Assembly (NCBI RefSeq): GCF_947507565.1
Contig: NC_089184.1
Span: 1,364,001 to 1,428,000 of the forward strand
DNA length: 64,000 bases
Origin: Oscarella lobularis
Taxonomy: Eukaryota; Porifera; Homoscleromorpha; Homosclerophorida; Oscarellidae
Direction of reading: 5' to 3'
Shown here: in pieces, positions 35,355 to 48,000 of the stretch
How positions within the stretch are numbered: position 1 is the stretch's first letter
Layout of the letters: every line of letters begins with the position of its first letter
Position numbers and translations under genes: made by a program
Notes under the pieces: model-generated
Seen by the model: only the letters and a program-made list of their open reading frames with translations
The model's database searches: none
Told to the model about the DNA's origin: nothing

Positions 35355-38199
35355 ATATATCAGTTTCTCGTGCAATGAATGCTTCTTTTCTTCGTCAACC
35401 AATACTACGTCATCCGCCTTCAAGGTTTTGATGTCTTTTTGATCTAGACAGGAATCATCAGACGGTAGATTGTGTACTCGATCACGTATGAGAGACGGAT
35501 TATTGTGAAGGGTGAGGGCTAGATGCCACCTGTTTCGCAAACGACAAGACTTGTACTTTGAGACTTCTTGAATCTTTAGCTCCTCGTCACCCTGACCTAG
35601 TCCGATTCGTTCTAATAAGAAACTAAAATAAAGATTACTTGAATTCTCTTTTCTTATGGATTTCTGCAGGAGCGCACAAAAGGCTACCATAGCTGGATTG
35701 GTCATCAAATTGTCCACGTACAAGGAACATATGTAGCTTCTGTATCCTATAGACGTGCATGGCCTCGTCAATCATGCAGGCGATTACTAGAAAAAAAGCG
35801 CACCTCCGTCTCGCAGTTCCAGACCTCGAGGAAGAATTGGTCTATCCAAACGCTGCAGCAGGACAAAGCCTGCTACGAGACCGGGAATAACCCGACGAAA
35901 CAACGCTGAAAACAAGCCAACTAAAACGTTGTAGAAAAGAAGAAAGTAGTAGTAGGCCTGATAAAGTCGTCTGCAGCAAAAAAACGTTAATTAAATACTA
36001 GCATTATAGAGATGAAGAGAACTGACCTGTTTTGTATTGCCATATGCTCGCGCGGTTTTTCAAGCAGTGAACGGCAAGCAAAAGTAAAGCCAAAGAAGAC
36101 AACAAACGAAATGATGAACGGTCCTCTACACAAGAGAAAAAGGTGATTGCCCCTCCCGCTCAGCCATCATGTATGAATACATCAAGACTTCTAAACCGAT
36201 TACAATGATTTGTGGCGCCAGTTTGATAAGCCAGCCAAAAGCGCTCACAGCCACCAAAGCAGCAAGCAGCAGCATCGAGATCAAAGTCCATCCTGCCGTA
36301 AAGATTTAGCTTTCCTTCTCACTAACGATAAGCGTTTCTTCTTACCCCAAACAACGTGACCTATCTGATAGCCGGCGTATCTCAGTGCACCTGCCTATAT
36401 TAGATACCGTAAACTACTGTATCTATTCTTCTTTTCACTTACGACAACAGAAACTGGCCCTATGTTACTGATGGTGGCATCGCGAGGAAGGAAACTTCGA
36501 TTACCGCGGTATATTCTGAACATGTGCTTTCTGAAAAGAAAAGAACTCATCGCTTCACTGCATGGTATAATCATTAATGTCCGAAACCAACCTGTAGCAG
36601 ACCAAGGCATGAATGGCATTGGCCGAAACAATGATAGAAGCCAAAATTGTTGAACAAAAAGCACACCCTACGGACAAAAAGTGTAATGAATGCAGATAGA
36701 GTACGAACTTACCATTGAAAGTATCACTAAGATTCCTCAATACAGATACACTAAAGTTCGTATTAGCAATTATCTGGGCGATTCCCTTTTCTGTCAGATT
36801 GTCCAACTGAACCACGGCATCAATACTGATGGCCAGCATCTTTGGTACACAAAAGTAAATAATTAAAATAATTATTGTACTATTGATTAATAAACCGTTT
36901 ACCATATAAACGCATAGGATACAGATAAAAGTTGTTGATAAAATTCGTAAAGGATATAGGAAATCTGTTGTCAAAAAACATATTTTCTATTTAAAGCCTT
37001 CCCCGTTTCAACCTACCGTCTTTAGATTTGTAGGAAATTTCGTCAAACCACAGACGAAAGCCGACGGCTCGCAATCGTTGAAAGTGACCCGTCTTATTCG
37101 TAGCGTTCGATTCAAAGGAGGAGACTCTAGATGCACATCAAGTCTACTTCGTCTAATAATAAAAAAATGAGGAGCTGCTCTAACTTTTCCTTTCGAAGAA
37201 GCTGGCAAACATGCCTGATCTGATGCGGTTCTAATTGCACGCAATTCTCATCTTCTTGAACGGTCTGTTGAAAACGTAATCGCACTTCTTGAACCAAACG
37301 AATAATAAACCACGCAGCAAGAACAAACAGGCACAAATATGGCATAAGAATAGCCACCTAGACAGCAGGAAAGAAAGGAGAGTGTATAAGGAATGCAATT
37401 TCTCGGCGGTTGTCACGTACTCGTGCAGCGCGCGACGTCAAAAAACCTTCAGATCCTCCACAAAGAGCAAGCAGCAAAATCAGTAAGAGTGACCTGAAAT
37501 AGTGCATTGACGATGCAGTCAGTGAGATGACGGATGAACCCTGTCTCACAATGTAGTCGAATAGAGAAGGCCTACGACGTAGCCCAGAACACGACGGGGT
37601 GCGTCAATGGAGACAAACAACGGCGCATTGTACAGGCAGGGAAGCAAGACAATCATCGGCGTCAAAATCGCTGCAAAAAAAGAAGACATTCCAAGCCTTC
37701 CAAGTGTTCTATATGGTACTTACATCTAGCGAGACGACTGGTGCTCCCAAAGGAAATTCCGTAACTCACCATAAAGAACAGCTGCACGCTTGTGGCACCG
37801 AATGCCATAGTATAGGCAAAACGATTGCGGAAGCCCAGAAGAATTTTCATAGGCCTGCAAAACAGTCAGATCACCATTCCTGTCAAGAGTTCGTGCTGTA
37901 TGCACTCACGCCACCAATCCTGGTCTGCCGCCAAGACAGCCATGACAAAGACGACGACGTTTCTGAACGAAAGCAAACGCGACGAGAATAACCAGCTAAA
38001 GGATCTGATTGGTATGAATGGTGGTGCACTTGTGGTTGTGGTTGGCCTTTACCGCGACTGCAGTCATGCTAAGGAACGTCACGATTTGTCCTTCAGCAGA
38101 GCAACTAAAACACGACTGATTTCAGCGATTTTTGCTCGGTTAAACTCACAAGCCCGACGGCAACGCCCTTGAGTTCGAAGAGTTCGTGGGACTCGTCAT
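35307..38199 (-). CDS. STRA6-like multi-pass membrane receptor, copy A
   Basis: STRA6 is the nine-helix retinol-binding-protein receptor that imports vitamin A. Diagnostic C-terminal segments are NPAMVAFCALLQKSIRKENS, then RIGLGQGDEELKIQE, then CRLRNRWHLALTLHNNPSLI. These match the human SHPAMTAFCSLL and RWGLAYTLLHNPTL motifs. Upstream exons encode helices such as FYNVLVGLFSALFRRVIPGL, WTLISMLLLAALVAVSAFGW, ILASIIVSANAIHALVCY and MAILMPYLCLFVLAAWFIIR, plus NRFAYTMAFGATSVQLFFMV near 37830. The C-terminal tail ends in a Ser-rich run (YSSSRSSSSSSNGEVT) encoded by a tgc repeat. The proposed start at 38199 (MTSPTNSSNSRALPSGL) gives a short extracellular N-terminus with an N-glycosylation site, but the next junction is not resolved. 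Copy B lies 90 bp upstream in the same orientation, a tandem duplicate. Confidence 0.75.
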
Positions 38200-38288
38200 C
38201 TCTTACGGGTCGCACGTGACAGGCTAACTACTGTACACGACAAAAACAATGCACATACCAATTTGCTGCAGCGGTGCGCATTTCAGTT

Positions 38289-41153
38289 CTAAGATTTTTG
38301 TATGAGCAGCGGAGTCGTTTCTGAGGACGAGTCGTTGTTGACTTCTGACGTCGATTCAATGTGCACGTATTCATTCCGAGGCTTGCGCAGTGACGACAAC
38401 GAGGGGTTCTTCAACAACGTATACGCCAAGAGCCACTTGTTTCGCACCCGCCGAGATGACTCGGTCAGACGCAAGCGGGCAATCGAGTCTTGATTGCGCA
38501 ATTCTATAAAAAAAAGTCCAAGTATTTAGCAGACAGTACAATTGTGCTACGGCACCTAATTTGGAGTCCGCAGCACCTTGACTTCGAAGCGGCGCCATTC
38601 GTTTCGACTTTTCATCTTTCTGCAGTAGGTATAGAAACGTAACGAGGCAGGGATGGTTGTGGTGTTCATGTAGGATCAAAACAGAAATGAAGCTCGAGAA
38701 TCCTTAGAGTACAAACGTATTAGACTCGTACGCGTCACACCTAGCCTATATATGAACGCTGCGTACCGCTATCCCACGTTTCCAATCCTCTGGCATAAAT
38801 GGGTCGATCGAGACGAACTATGAGCATTAGGCCAAAGACGGCAGCAAGCAGAACGCGTTTAAGAAACGTGAAAATGCCCAGGAGAACATTGTAAAAGTAG
38901 GAGAAGTAGAAGAAATTGTGATAGAGTCGTCTACGAATAAAGAATTCCGAATTGACGTCTATTGACACGCGGGGTGTTGACACCTACCTGTTGTTCATCA
39001 CTAGTTGCTTGCCTCCTCTCTCGAGAAACACGAATTTAGACATCAGACGCAGTATAACGTAAATAACAAACGAAACGATGGCCGGAGCCCTATACAAGAT
39101 TAACCAATTCAGACATGAATGATCAGCGACGTACATCCTCTTACAAGAGTATATAGAGCACTTCAAAGAAACTCTTGGCATCAACTCTGATCCAGGACAC
39201 GCAGAGTCCAATGAGTGCAGCGATTAGCAGAACAAAGAAATAGGTGGCAAACCAGTCTGCAGAAAAAAAATCGTCTACTAGTGCAGTGACACTACGTGTA
39301 GAGAAGACACTCTCACCCCATACGAAGTAAGCAATCTGCATTCCAGCGTAGGTCGTCGAAGAGTTCTGCAGTCACACTTGGATACAAAGTCAAGAGAATT
39401 TAGCGAGCCCTCACAATTATTCGTGGCGGCAATTTGCCCATCTCACTAGGAATGAAGTCCTTTTTCCCCTTGTACACGGCTATGACCTTTCGTCTGAGAC
39501 GACGCAAAATAAAACACGCACGTAGAATATCTAGATGAGCGGCATTACTTTTGGCTTCGAATAAAGAGCAGAATTTTCAGTATGGACAGCAATGTTGACA
39601 CGCAAGTACCGGTTATAGTAGCCCCTAAAAAAAGGTCGAGAAACTCACTGGAAACGTCGCTGGAACATCAACTGTACCAATATAAACATTCGTTGATCCT
39701 ATAAGAATTTTCACAAGTGTCGACTCGTTGACAGTGCTGTGATTCGACTTGATGGCATCAAAGTCAGACACCAAGACCGCTATATTGCCGGAAGTGATTA
39801 CGATGGCCTGTAGGAAGAGACGAGCCCAACGGTTTTTTAATTAAACGACACGGCTTACCTGCCAAAGAACAAGAACGCTGACAAAATTGGAAACGAGAAA
39901 AATTGACGGAAAACGAAAATCTATAGCAGCAAGTGAAACACCCGTCAAGCAACAACGAAGAGAACGACTTACAAGGATCCCACGGATACATCCACAGGAG
40001 AAATCGCGCAAATTTTGACCGGTTTCGTATTGCACTTGACTCGCCATCATCATTATCAGTGGAACTGGTCACATACACACAGATCTTCATGATTAATGCA
40101 GACCAATACGACGGGACTTGGCTTACTTTAGCAAACGCTTCACATACTGTATGCTGTGTATTATTCTCTCGTCTGCATCGTCAGCATTTGAAGAGGACCG
40201 TACTTTTTTCACTATCTTATATCCGAACCAGCCCACCACAATGACTTGGCAAATTTCCGGCAGTCTGAATAAAACCTTGATTGTATAAGAAGAAGGCCAA
40301 TCCAATTAGAACAAGCAATAGAGACGACGATCTCACAGCAACGGTAGTGCTGGGAAACTCCACAGCCAACACGGACTCACATAACGCATACTTCGCCAAA
40401 TTCACCCCCAACCTGAAATCGAGTAAGCAAAGTCTATTCGGTAAGGCCTGTTGCAGACAAACCAGGAGCCAGTGTACAGAAAGCCAATAACGCAACCAAT
40501 CATCTTGTGAGGAGTAGTGATGCAGGCAAACACAGGTGCAAAGAGAGTGGCAATGAAGAGCATCAGCAAGATCGTTACAAGGGCTGAACGAGCGAGAGAC
40601 GACATGAGGTGTTTGTTGCAAGCGAGACTCGCTTTACCTCTAAGCCACGGATTGAGATCGCCGCTCAGAGTTATTCCTTTGAGAATAAACGAGAAAACGG
40701 TTGATGACGTGGCACCAAAGGCAATGGCAACTACAAGTCGGTTTTGTGATGAATCAATCAGATTTACAGGACTAGGTAAGAAGAAAGTCAATTAATTAAT
40801 TAATTAATTAATTAAAATGACCGCATGCATAGACAAAGGTCGAGCTTACGCAGTCAAGGCTGGTTTCCCTTTCGCACATTTTAGACAAAGTGCGCGACGA
40901 CGCCCAAGAAAGGAAAATAAGCTCGAAATGACTATCTGCAAAAGCAAGAAGCGGTCTGATCGTTTTGCTGATGTAGACGACTGCTTGTCCGATTTACTCC
41001 GGCAACGAGGAAAGAGACCAATTGCCAAAACGTGCCGTAGAACGAACTGCAGCTATAAAACAACCAGAATCGGTGCAGCAACACTCGCCGAAGGTACAAG
41101 TAGAGCAAAGGAACTTACAATAAGGCACTGTGAGAGACGTTCGATCTATTCAT
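38289..41153 (-). CDS. STRA6-like multi-pass membrane receptor, copy B
   Basis: The C-terminal exons read HPCLVTFLYLLQKDEKSKRM, then RRVRNKWLLAYTLLKNPSLS and end SSETTPLLIQKS at 38289. The RNKWLLAYTLLKNPSL block matches vertebrate STRA6 closely. Upstream exons encode FFYFSYFYNVLLGIFTFLKR, APAIVSFVIYVILRLMSKFV, DWFATYFFVLLIAALIGLCV, GATITGTCVSTLLSILKILL and NRLVVAIAFGATSSTVFSFI, in the same order as in copy A. The proposed start (41153, MNRSNVSHSALL) has N-glycosylation sequons and joins to CSSFYGTFWQLVSFLVAG. The TTPLLI tail holds a dileucine-type sorting motif absent from copy A, so the copies may traffic differently. Whether either binds a retinoid carrier is unknown, because true serum RBP4 is a vertebrate protein. 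Confidence 0.75.
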
Positions 41154-41254
41154 TCTTCGCAGCCTTCATTATTTTGCGCATAACGTGCGCTATGAACTCG
41201 GAAAAACCCTGCATATTGATAGATAGAAAAAATGATTCACAGACTGACTATACA

Positions 41255-42217
41255 CTAGCTGAGCGAGTCCAGTTGATCTTGCACCGTTTCTAGCTAAAAT
41301 CAATCTCATTGTATGAACGCATGCATTACATGTGTATATATATACCTGCTTGTAAAACGAAAATAGTTCTTCGTGTGTAAATTCCGTTCGAACTCTCTCC
41401 ACATCTTGACCCTATCACAATAACATAGAAAATACACAATGTTGTAATGGAAGACGTCTGCACCTCGCCATCAGATTTGACGTCAAATTCAAAAAGAGCA
41501 TTCGGAATCTTCGTCTTGCTCTTGGTGCTCTGACCCATCTGCAGATTGAGCCTCCAATTGACGTCGTCAAGCTAATATTAGGAGAGTCAGTGTTGATGTT
41601 TCTTGTAACAAGCAAGCACTCGCCTGCTTGGGATAAAAGCTCTTCTGCTTCAGCCGATCCAAAACGTCTTTTGCAGTCGTGGACCAGGCTTTGACAATAG
41701 CAGCAGCCTAGTCACAGTCAAAATTCCCCAAGGTCTTCTTCCATTAGAGTCCTTTACTTTCGTGTCGCTGAGATGAATTTTCTGTAATTGTTGGTTCAAG
41801 ATGGTAGGCTTGGAACTGTAGTATGCAGCCTAAAAAAGCGTTGAGAGAATAATAGCCGGTAAACTTCGCTTTGTTCAAACTTGTTCTAAGAAGAAAGCAG
41901 CCGTTTCGAGAATGAGCTCGAGATCTTTTGCTTCCAGTCCTAGTACTGCTTGCAGCTTGGCCTCTTCTTCGTCGCTAAACGCTTTCTCGTCCTAATTCAA
42001 TTTGTCTTATACCAGAAATTCGGCGAAATGGCGAGACTGTACTCGAAGATGCAGCTTCTGGACGATTCTTGCGATTAGAGAAGGAAATTTAGCGTCGTCG
42101 AGCTCATTGATGAGATCTACGGCTCGCTTCAAACTAACGCAATCCGTTTGAGCGATAAGAAGTGGCGAAACGACGTCTCTACCTCGGAGTTTCGGTGAAC
42201 AGCAGCTTGCTACTCAT
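41255..42217 (-). CDS. COMMD10: COMMD10, COMM-domain (Commander complex) protein
   Basis: Exons on the minus strand give [42 protein letters not shown], an [20 protein letters not shown] segment, [40 protein letters not shown] and [20 protein letters not shown]. The terminal exons give [16 protein letters not shown] and [12 protein letters not shown] with a stop at 41255. Each aligns with human COMMD10, including the COMM-domain Trp-x-Leu motif and the final LETIQAQLDSL. COMMD proteins form a ten-subunit ring within the Commander endosomal sorting complex that acts with retriever and SNX17. The last intron (gtatatatat...ttttag) is short and GT-AG. The gene is complete. Confidence 0.94.
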
Positions 42218-42469
42218 GACTCGATAACGCATGTGCGAAACTCAAATATCGCAAAAAAAATATCTATAATCCTACCTGCTCTGTTTAGCGCCATTTCTCT
42301 GCACAATAATTCGTTTAAATTTAGAACAATTGAATAAAACCCAACTCAAACAAGAAAAATCATTGATTAGGTCAGAAGCAAACCAGAAACTCGGAAAACC
42401 AACAATGCCAAAAGCAAAGCAAGTCATGCAGTATAGAACTACAGTACGTCGGAAAGAAAAAAAAAAAAC

Positions 42470-44701
42470 TTACTGAAAGGAAACAACTCTCTTCAACGAG
42501 TAGTGAAAGGAGCGTGACTGGGACTGACTGCCATTCGAAGACCCCACTGATGATCCAGACAACTATAAAAAAAGATTCAACATATAGTCCACGTCTGCAG
42601 GCATTAATTGATACCTCTTGCTGGCTCAAGTCTTGACCATTTGCAGGTTGCAAAGCAGCAAGCCCATTGGCAGGTTGCAAAGCAGCAAGCCCATTGGCAG
42701 GTTGCAAAGCAGCAAGCCCATTGGCAGGTTGCATTTCTCTGAATCGAATATTTTTGAAAATGATGACTACTCAAAACTTGCGTACCTGGTCTCTTTCCTG
42801 TCCCTTTCGGCGATCTTTGAATTCTCCTTGACCAGGCGATCGAAAAGCTTGAGGTTCTCATAAACCTCGAGGAGGGTTCCGTAATGCTTCTTTCCCTTAA
42901 CCTTAAAAAATGGCGTCGTTATCTGACAAGTGTATGCATTATTTTTTTGCGCTCTTACAGCAACGTAGTAGACAGTTTCTGAATCAGAGTCCTCTTCAAC
43001 GCACTCCCTCTTGGCCTCAGGATCCTTCCAGCTTTTTAAAAAGGCAGTGCATCTTTGCCGAATCTTTCTCTGCACGGGTTTTCCCTCTGTAGAGATTGCT
43101 TAGTCAGTCAATGAAAGTGCTGACCTTGATGACTTATACCTGGTTCTGAGTCGCTGTCCGGTGGTGGCTCCCGGCGGATTTTTGACGCCTGCCTCGCAAC
43201 GTCGTCGCCGTTGCTGGCAGATGCTTGCTTCAAAAAATTTCTCACGTGGGTGATCTTGTCTCGCCCGGGACTTGCACACACGCGAACGTCCACGGTATCT
43301 CGGCCAATAATGCGGCCGCTAGAAGCACGTTTTAACCAGAAATCAAAGAGAGAGAGAGTGTGTATGTTCGCAGCTGTACTTTATTTCCAAGGTGAAAATA
43401 AGCTGACATCCCTTTCGATCATACCCTGGCAGACAAGACGAGAAGCACGCAGAAGCAAAAAAATACGTTGCTTCTCCTACGCAAAGCAAAAACATGCACA
43501 GAATGCCAAAGTTCACGAAGAGATTCTTACCTGTGGTGACACTTGGCTGAAAAGGCAGCAAAATGCACGGCCTATTCGCTTCCATGACGTATTCAGCGTC
43601 CGAATGATTTGTCTTGAAGACGTGTAAGGGATTGGGATGACCTGAAATGAGAGGACGCGTTGTTAGATTTTATGACTGATTTTTTAATTCTCACCGTCTT
43701 CGTTCTGCTGCATGTGATTGGGGCATCGAGTGATAGGCTCTCGGACGTAATCTATTTTCTTGAAAGTGGGCATCAGTCGGAGCTTTGCCCCTCCAGTTCT
43801 TAGGCCCTCTAAGGAGAGAGATTGAAAGAGGAGACAGTGTGCTGATCTACGACACCTACGGTTTGTAGTGAAGCAAACAGGAAACATTGTCAGCTTTTTC
43901 ACAAAGAACTTGTTGAGCACAGATGAATACTAAAAAAACTTACAATAATAAGTACATACAACACCTGATTTGATTTCTCACCGTCCACGGAATGCTCTTC
44001 GATTCGCCTTCAATCTAAGCAAAACGGTGCCGTAATGAAATTCGTTTTTCCCTCTTTTCGCCAACTCACCTCTTTCGGAAATTTAATTTGAAAATTGTGC
44101 ACTCCAGGAAAGGGACGACTACAAGAAGAAGAAGAAAATAAGTCCACGAAAATGAGCAAAACATGGTGTATGCAGGTACTGACTCTGACGGTATTCCAAG
44201 AATAGGATCAAGCAAATACTCTTCCGTCAGCACAGGAGAAAAAGAAGGAGCCTAAATGAAAGGACGCCGAGCCTTGTCATTTATCCTCCGAATACGTATA
44301 AATAGACTACATGCTGAACAGCTGTCAGCGTTTTAGTACATGCGTTTTGTCCGAAATTGTATCTCTATGAGAGTGCAGGATAAACTTACGACAGGAGCCT
44401 GGGACGCCGCCTGGGACAGGGTGGTGCTGACTGTAAATTCGACACGATTGTCTGACGACAGGAGAAATCGAGACAATCGGCGTATAGAGCGTTACTTCTT
44501 ACCCTCCTGCACCATAATCGTCGACGGACACATTCTGGAAGACAAAAGAACGTGACAAAAAAGTGTCGTTGTTGCACGACAAGGAGGGCTCTGTGCATAC
44601 CCGATGCATGAAGGTATGTCGTTGGTATCCCAAACTCTGTTGAACGTGTTTTGGCTCAGATTGAAGCCCTGCGACGAGGATTGAGACAAGGGTTGAGACA
44701 T
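42470..44701 (-). CDS. p53/p63/p73-family transcription factor
   Basis: The N-terminus MSQPLSQSSSQGFNLSQNTF-NRVWDTND resembles the p53 activation motif (F-xxx-W). The DNA-binding domain spans exons PFPGVHNFQIKFPKE, ESKSIPWTYSSVLNKFFVKK, LRLMPTFKKIDYVREPITRC-PNH, HSDAEYVMEANRPCILLPFQ and EATYFFASACFSSCLPGYDR, then GRDTVDVRVCASPGRDK. Zinc ligands equivalent to human C176/H179 (RCPNH) and C238/C242 (CFSSC) are present, as are the R248, R273 and R280 equivalents. KKHYGTLLEVYENLKLFDRL is the tetramerisation helix. The tail has a tandem LAALQPANG repeat and a Ser-rich end, and no SAM domain is visible. It is nuclear and would regulate damage or germ-line quality-control genes by analogy. The final exon choice (stop 42470-42472) is the most natural of the options. 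Confidence 0.9.
42630..42735 (-). repeat. 27-bp coding tandem repeat (LAALQPANG) in p53-family gene
   Basis: The + strand unit ggttgcaaagcagcaagcc-cattggca occurs as three near-identical copies plus a flanking partial one, encoding repeated Leu-Ala-Ala-Leu-Gln-Pro-Ala-Asn-Gly on the minus strand just after the tetramerisation region. Confidence 0.9.
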
Positions 44702-45011
44702 TGCGTGAATTTTGAGGAATGCGTTAACGCACGCTCTTGGTAAACAAAACGTAAACCTGAGACAACTACTAAAAAGCATTTGCTCGCTTGATGCCGCCGT
44801 GATCGAAGCGACGCATACCAATCTGATTGTATGCGAGTGCTGGAATGAAAATTTCTTTCGCGAGGTGGTCCGAGTCATTAGGCAAAACCAACTTGACTAC
44901 TACCACTGATGATTTTTGAGCAAACGGCGATAGGTACGGCATAGAGCCTATTTTCCAATTATTGGCCAGCCACTCCTTTTAACACCAAATGCTTAATTTT
45001 TAATTAATTAA
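44702..45011. other. Short interval between p53-family gene and helical-protein gene
   Basis: About 310 bp including a ttaattaattaatt tract at 45001-45014. No gene is seen. It presumably holds the p53-family promoter and the 3' end of the upstream gene. Confidence 0.4.
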
Positions 45012-48000
45012 TTAATGGCGCAATTGGCTCACCAAATTGACTTTGACAACTGTATAAAGATAACGCAGACCCTCACTCCCTAGGACAGGAAAGAAATAAA
45101 TGGCATAGTTAGTTACTTTACGTACCTTCTATAGGAGAGCACAGGGTGCTTGCAGCGCCAGATGAAGTCCTATAACTGTGTACAGAATACGCACATTTTC
45201 TACTGTTACATCTAGCAAACCTTGCCAATGCAAGCGTCAGTTTTCTGCTCAACTCTAGTGCATCAGTAAAGTGAGGTTACACTAAGACAGCTGCCACAAA
45301 CCTGTTGAACATAGAAGCTCCACAATCAAGTCTTGGCTTCTCGCAACCAACGAATGAGCATTCGATATGTGTACGACAAAGGAACTTGACATGATAGACG
45401 TCAGAATATCTCTACAAATGTAGCCAATAATCTAAACACATTTATCCTGAAACATCAAAACAGTTCCTCGTGATCTTCTGCTTACTCTGGCAGTGTTGGT
45501 GCCTACTCCAGAACGATCAAGGCTGTGCAGTAAAAGAAGAACGGAGCGCGGAAGGCTCAGGAGGCGTAATGGAAATTCCTCTATAGTAGAGGATATGAAG
45601 TCGCGAAGTTCTGCTTCTTTCATAGAAAGTCCCTGATGATATATAAAAAATGATGGTTAACTAACCTGGGCTGTTCTCACAGGGAATTTCGGTTTCCTTA
45701 ACAAATCGCCGAAAGACGGCAGGAAGGGCAATTTCCTTCCGTTCTTGACGACTTGCAAGACTGCAGCAGCAGTCAATAATAGAAACCAACAACCTCAGAG
45801 AACACGTTTGTGCCATGGCGAGAAAAACTCTTTTTGCGCATTACCTTTCCAAAAGAGGCTTTATATGGATGTTCAGTAGCCTAAACAAAGTAGTACTGCA
45901 CTATAAGAAACTGCTATACGCAGTGCAATAAAGTAATTTACAGATAATTACCACGTCCTGCTTAGGGTTCTCTTCGTCATCCAAAAAACCCTCTCTGTAC
46001 AAAACTAGCTCGGAAAAAGACAGGAAATAAGATGAATTTACCTTTCAGCTACTTTTGCAAACGCCTTTGCCAGACTGTCAGAGGGAAGAGGCGCCTTACT
46101 CAAAACGGTGAAGAGACACTTGTGCAATTGCCATGAAGAATTTTGAGCCAAGAGAAGAGCAGCGAGAAAACAGTCGTCTTTCACAAGAGCCTTAGAAAAA
46201 AAACTCAATAACGAGAGATACTTTCCAAACGCGGTCGTACCTCAAGGAGTACAGTCCAATCAGGCAGTGGCTGCTCAGCAAGCCACTTGAGTACCACAAA
46301 AAGGTGCTTGGGACCAGTTCTGTCAATACGCTCAGAGCGGTGACTATGTGTACAAAAAAACGTCGTACCTTTCGAATATCGACGGTTCTATTTGTGATAG
46401 CCATGCTGCTGAAACGTTCCCTGAAATTGACTCTTTTGAAGTGACTATTTCCTGCGGATCTTTTCCAGTCGTTTTCCAAATGTCCAGAAGCTTGTTGCAG
46501 TGACTGTTGATTTCTAGTAGAGAGTTAGTAGAACTTTCTCTGACGTTCTCCTCCTCCTCCTCCTCCTGAATAAAATCTGACGGCGAATTTGCAACAGACC
46601 ACACAAAGCTACCGACAATAGACACCAAAGCAATAATGTCAGACCTAAGAATGAAACGATTCGGAGGAAAGTCGAGAGTTTCAGATTCAACGTACCTAAA
46701 CTGATCCCTTCTTGATTCAGACACATCGACTGAATCGTATCGCGCCGAAAGCACGGATAATCCGCTGACGAAAATTTGACGAAATAACGGCTTGGCTAAC
46801 GCAGGTGGAAGCGTCGTCCACAGATCATGCCTCAGTGCCTTCAACGTATAATTCCACATCTGAATTCCGAACGAACACCTCTCGTCCTAACGGTAAACAA
46901 GACATTAAAAAAAAAGAGTAGTGGCCCTTCGTCACAGATACATATGTACTTCGTAAAATGGTTTGGGATCCGCATAGTAATTGCTTTCAGCGTCCTGAAG
47001 GACGACTGTGACGGTGCTCTGAATGTGATAGTCAACTATCAGATGCTTCTGGTCGACAATCCACGTTGCAATCTGTCTGCTTACAGCAACAACGCTAAAC
47101 ACAACGCTGCCAAGTCAGATACTCTACGCTACACAATAACTTACCTGTCTTCTTCATCGTTGAGTGCGTGTACGTATTGAGCTACTTTATTTTGAAGATG
47201 AGCAGCTGAACTTAGTGCGACATAGTAGCACTGGACGTGAGCCTCTCGAGGCACCAAGACGGTAACCTACGAGTTTCCGATGACAAATTGCACAGCGAAC
47301 AAACGCTATTTTATCCCCACTTTCGCGAGTTCGCTTAGAAACGACGAGGCAATGAATTGAAGAACCGCTACGAAAGCCCGTTTGACTGGGATACAAAGCT
47401 GACCTGACGGAAGGGATACCACAGGGAACACGGCGTCCAAGGCATTGACTATTCTAAAACAAGACTACCTCCCAAAAATAAGCGACGAGTTCGTAAATAC
47501 ATAGAGTGACTTTACCCACCTCTGTAACTATCTTTGACTGCTGTGCGTCACCTACAAAGATCCACCATACCATTTTCCATATAAGAAGGATTCTATCCTA
47601 CCGTCTTTCAATTTATGGCACGTGAATTTTCTTGATTCTTTAAAAGCGGCGACCTCGATATCGATTTCGGATTGAATTGCAGCAACGACGTCGCGATTCA
47701 CGATCTCGGCCAATGTACTCCCATACGAGTCGAACAATCGGCTCCACTTCCAACAGAATCGACTCTCCTTTTCTTTGTAACGCTTCTTATGAGTGGCTAT
47801 TTTTGCTTCATCGATGGGCTCCAATAGGGGCGACAACGGAGGCAGCCGTCTCCTCTGGCGACCTATCAAATGCGCAGGTGGACTAACGCCAGGAAGCAAG
47901 TCTAACACGTTCTTTAAAAATGGCTCGGGCACCAGTCTGGGAGACGAGGAAAGTGACGAAGACGAACGACTATCATCCTCAGTATGTCCAGAGCATTCCC

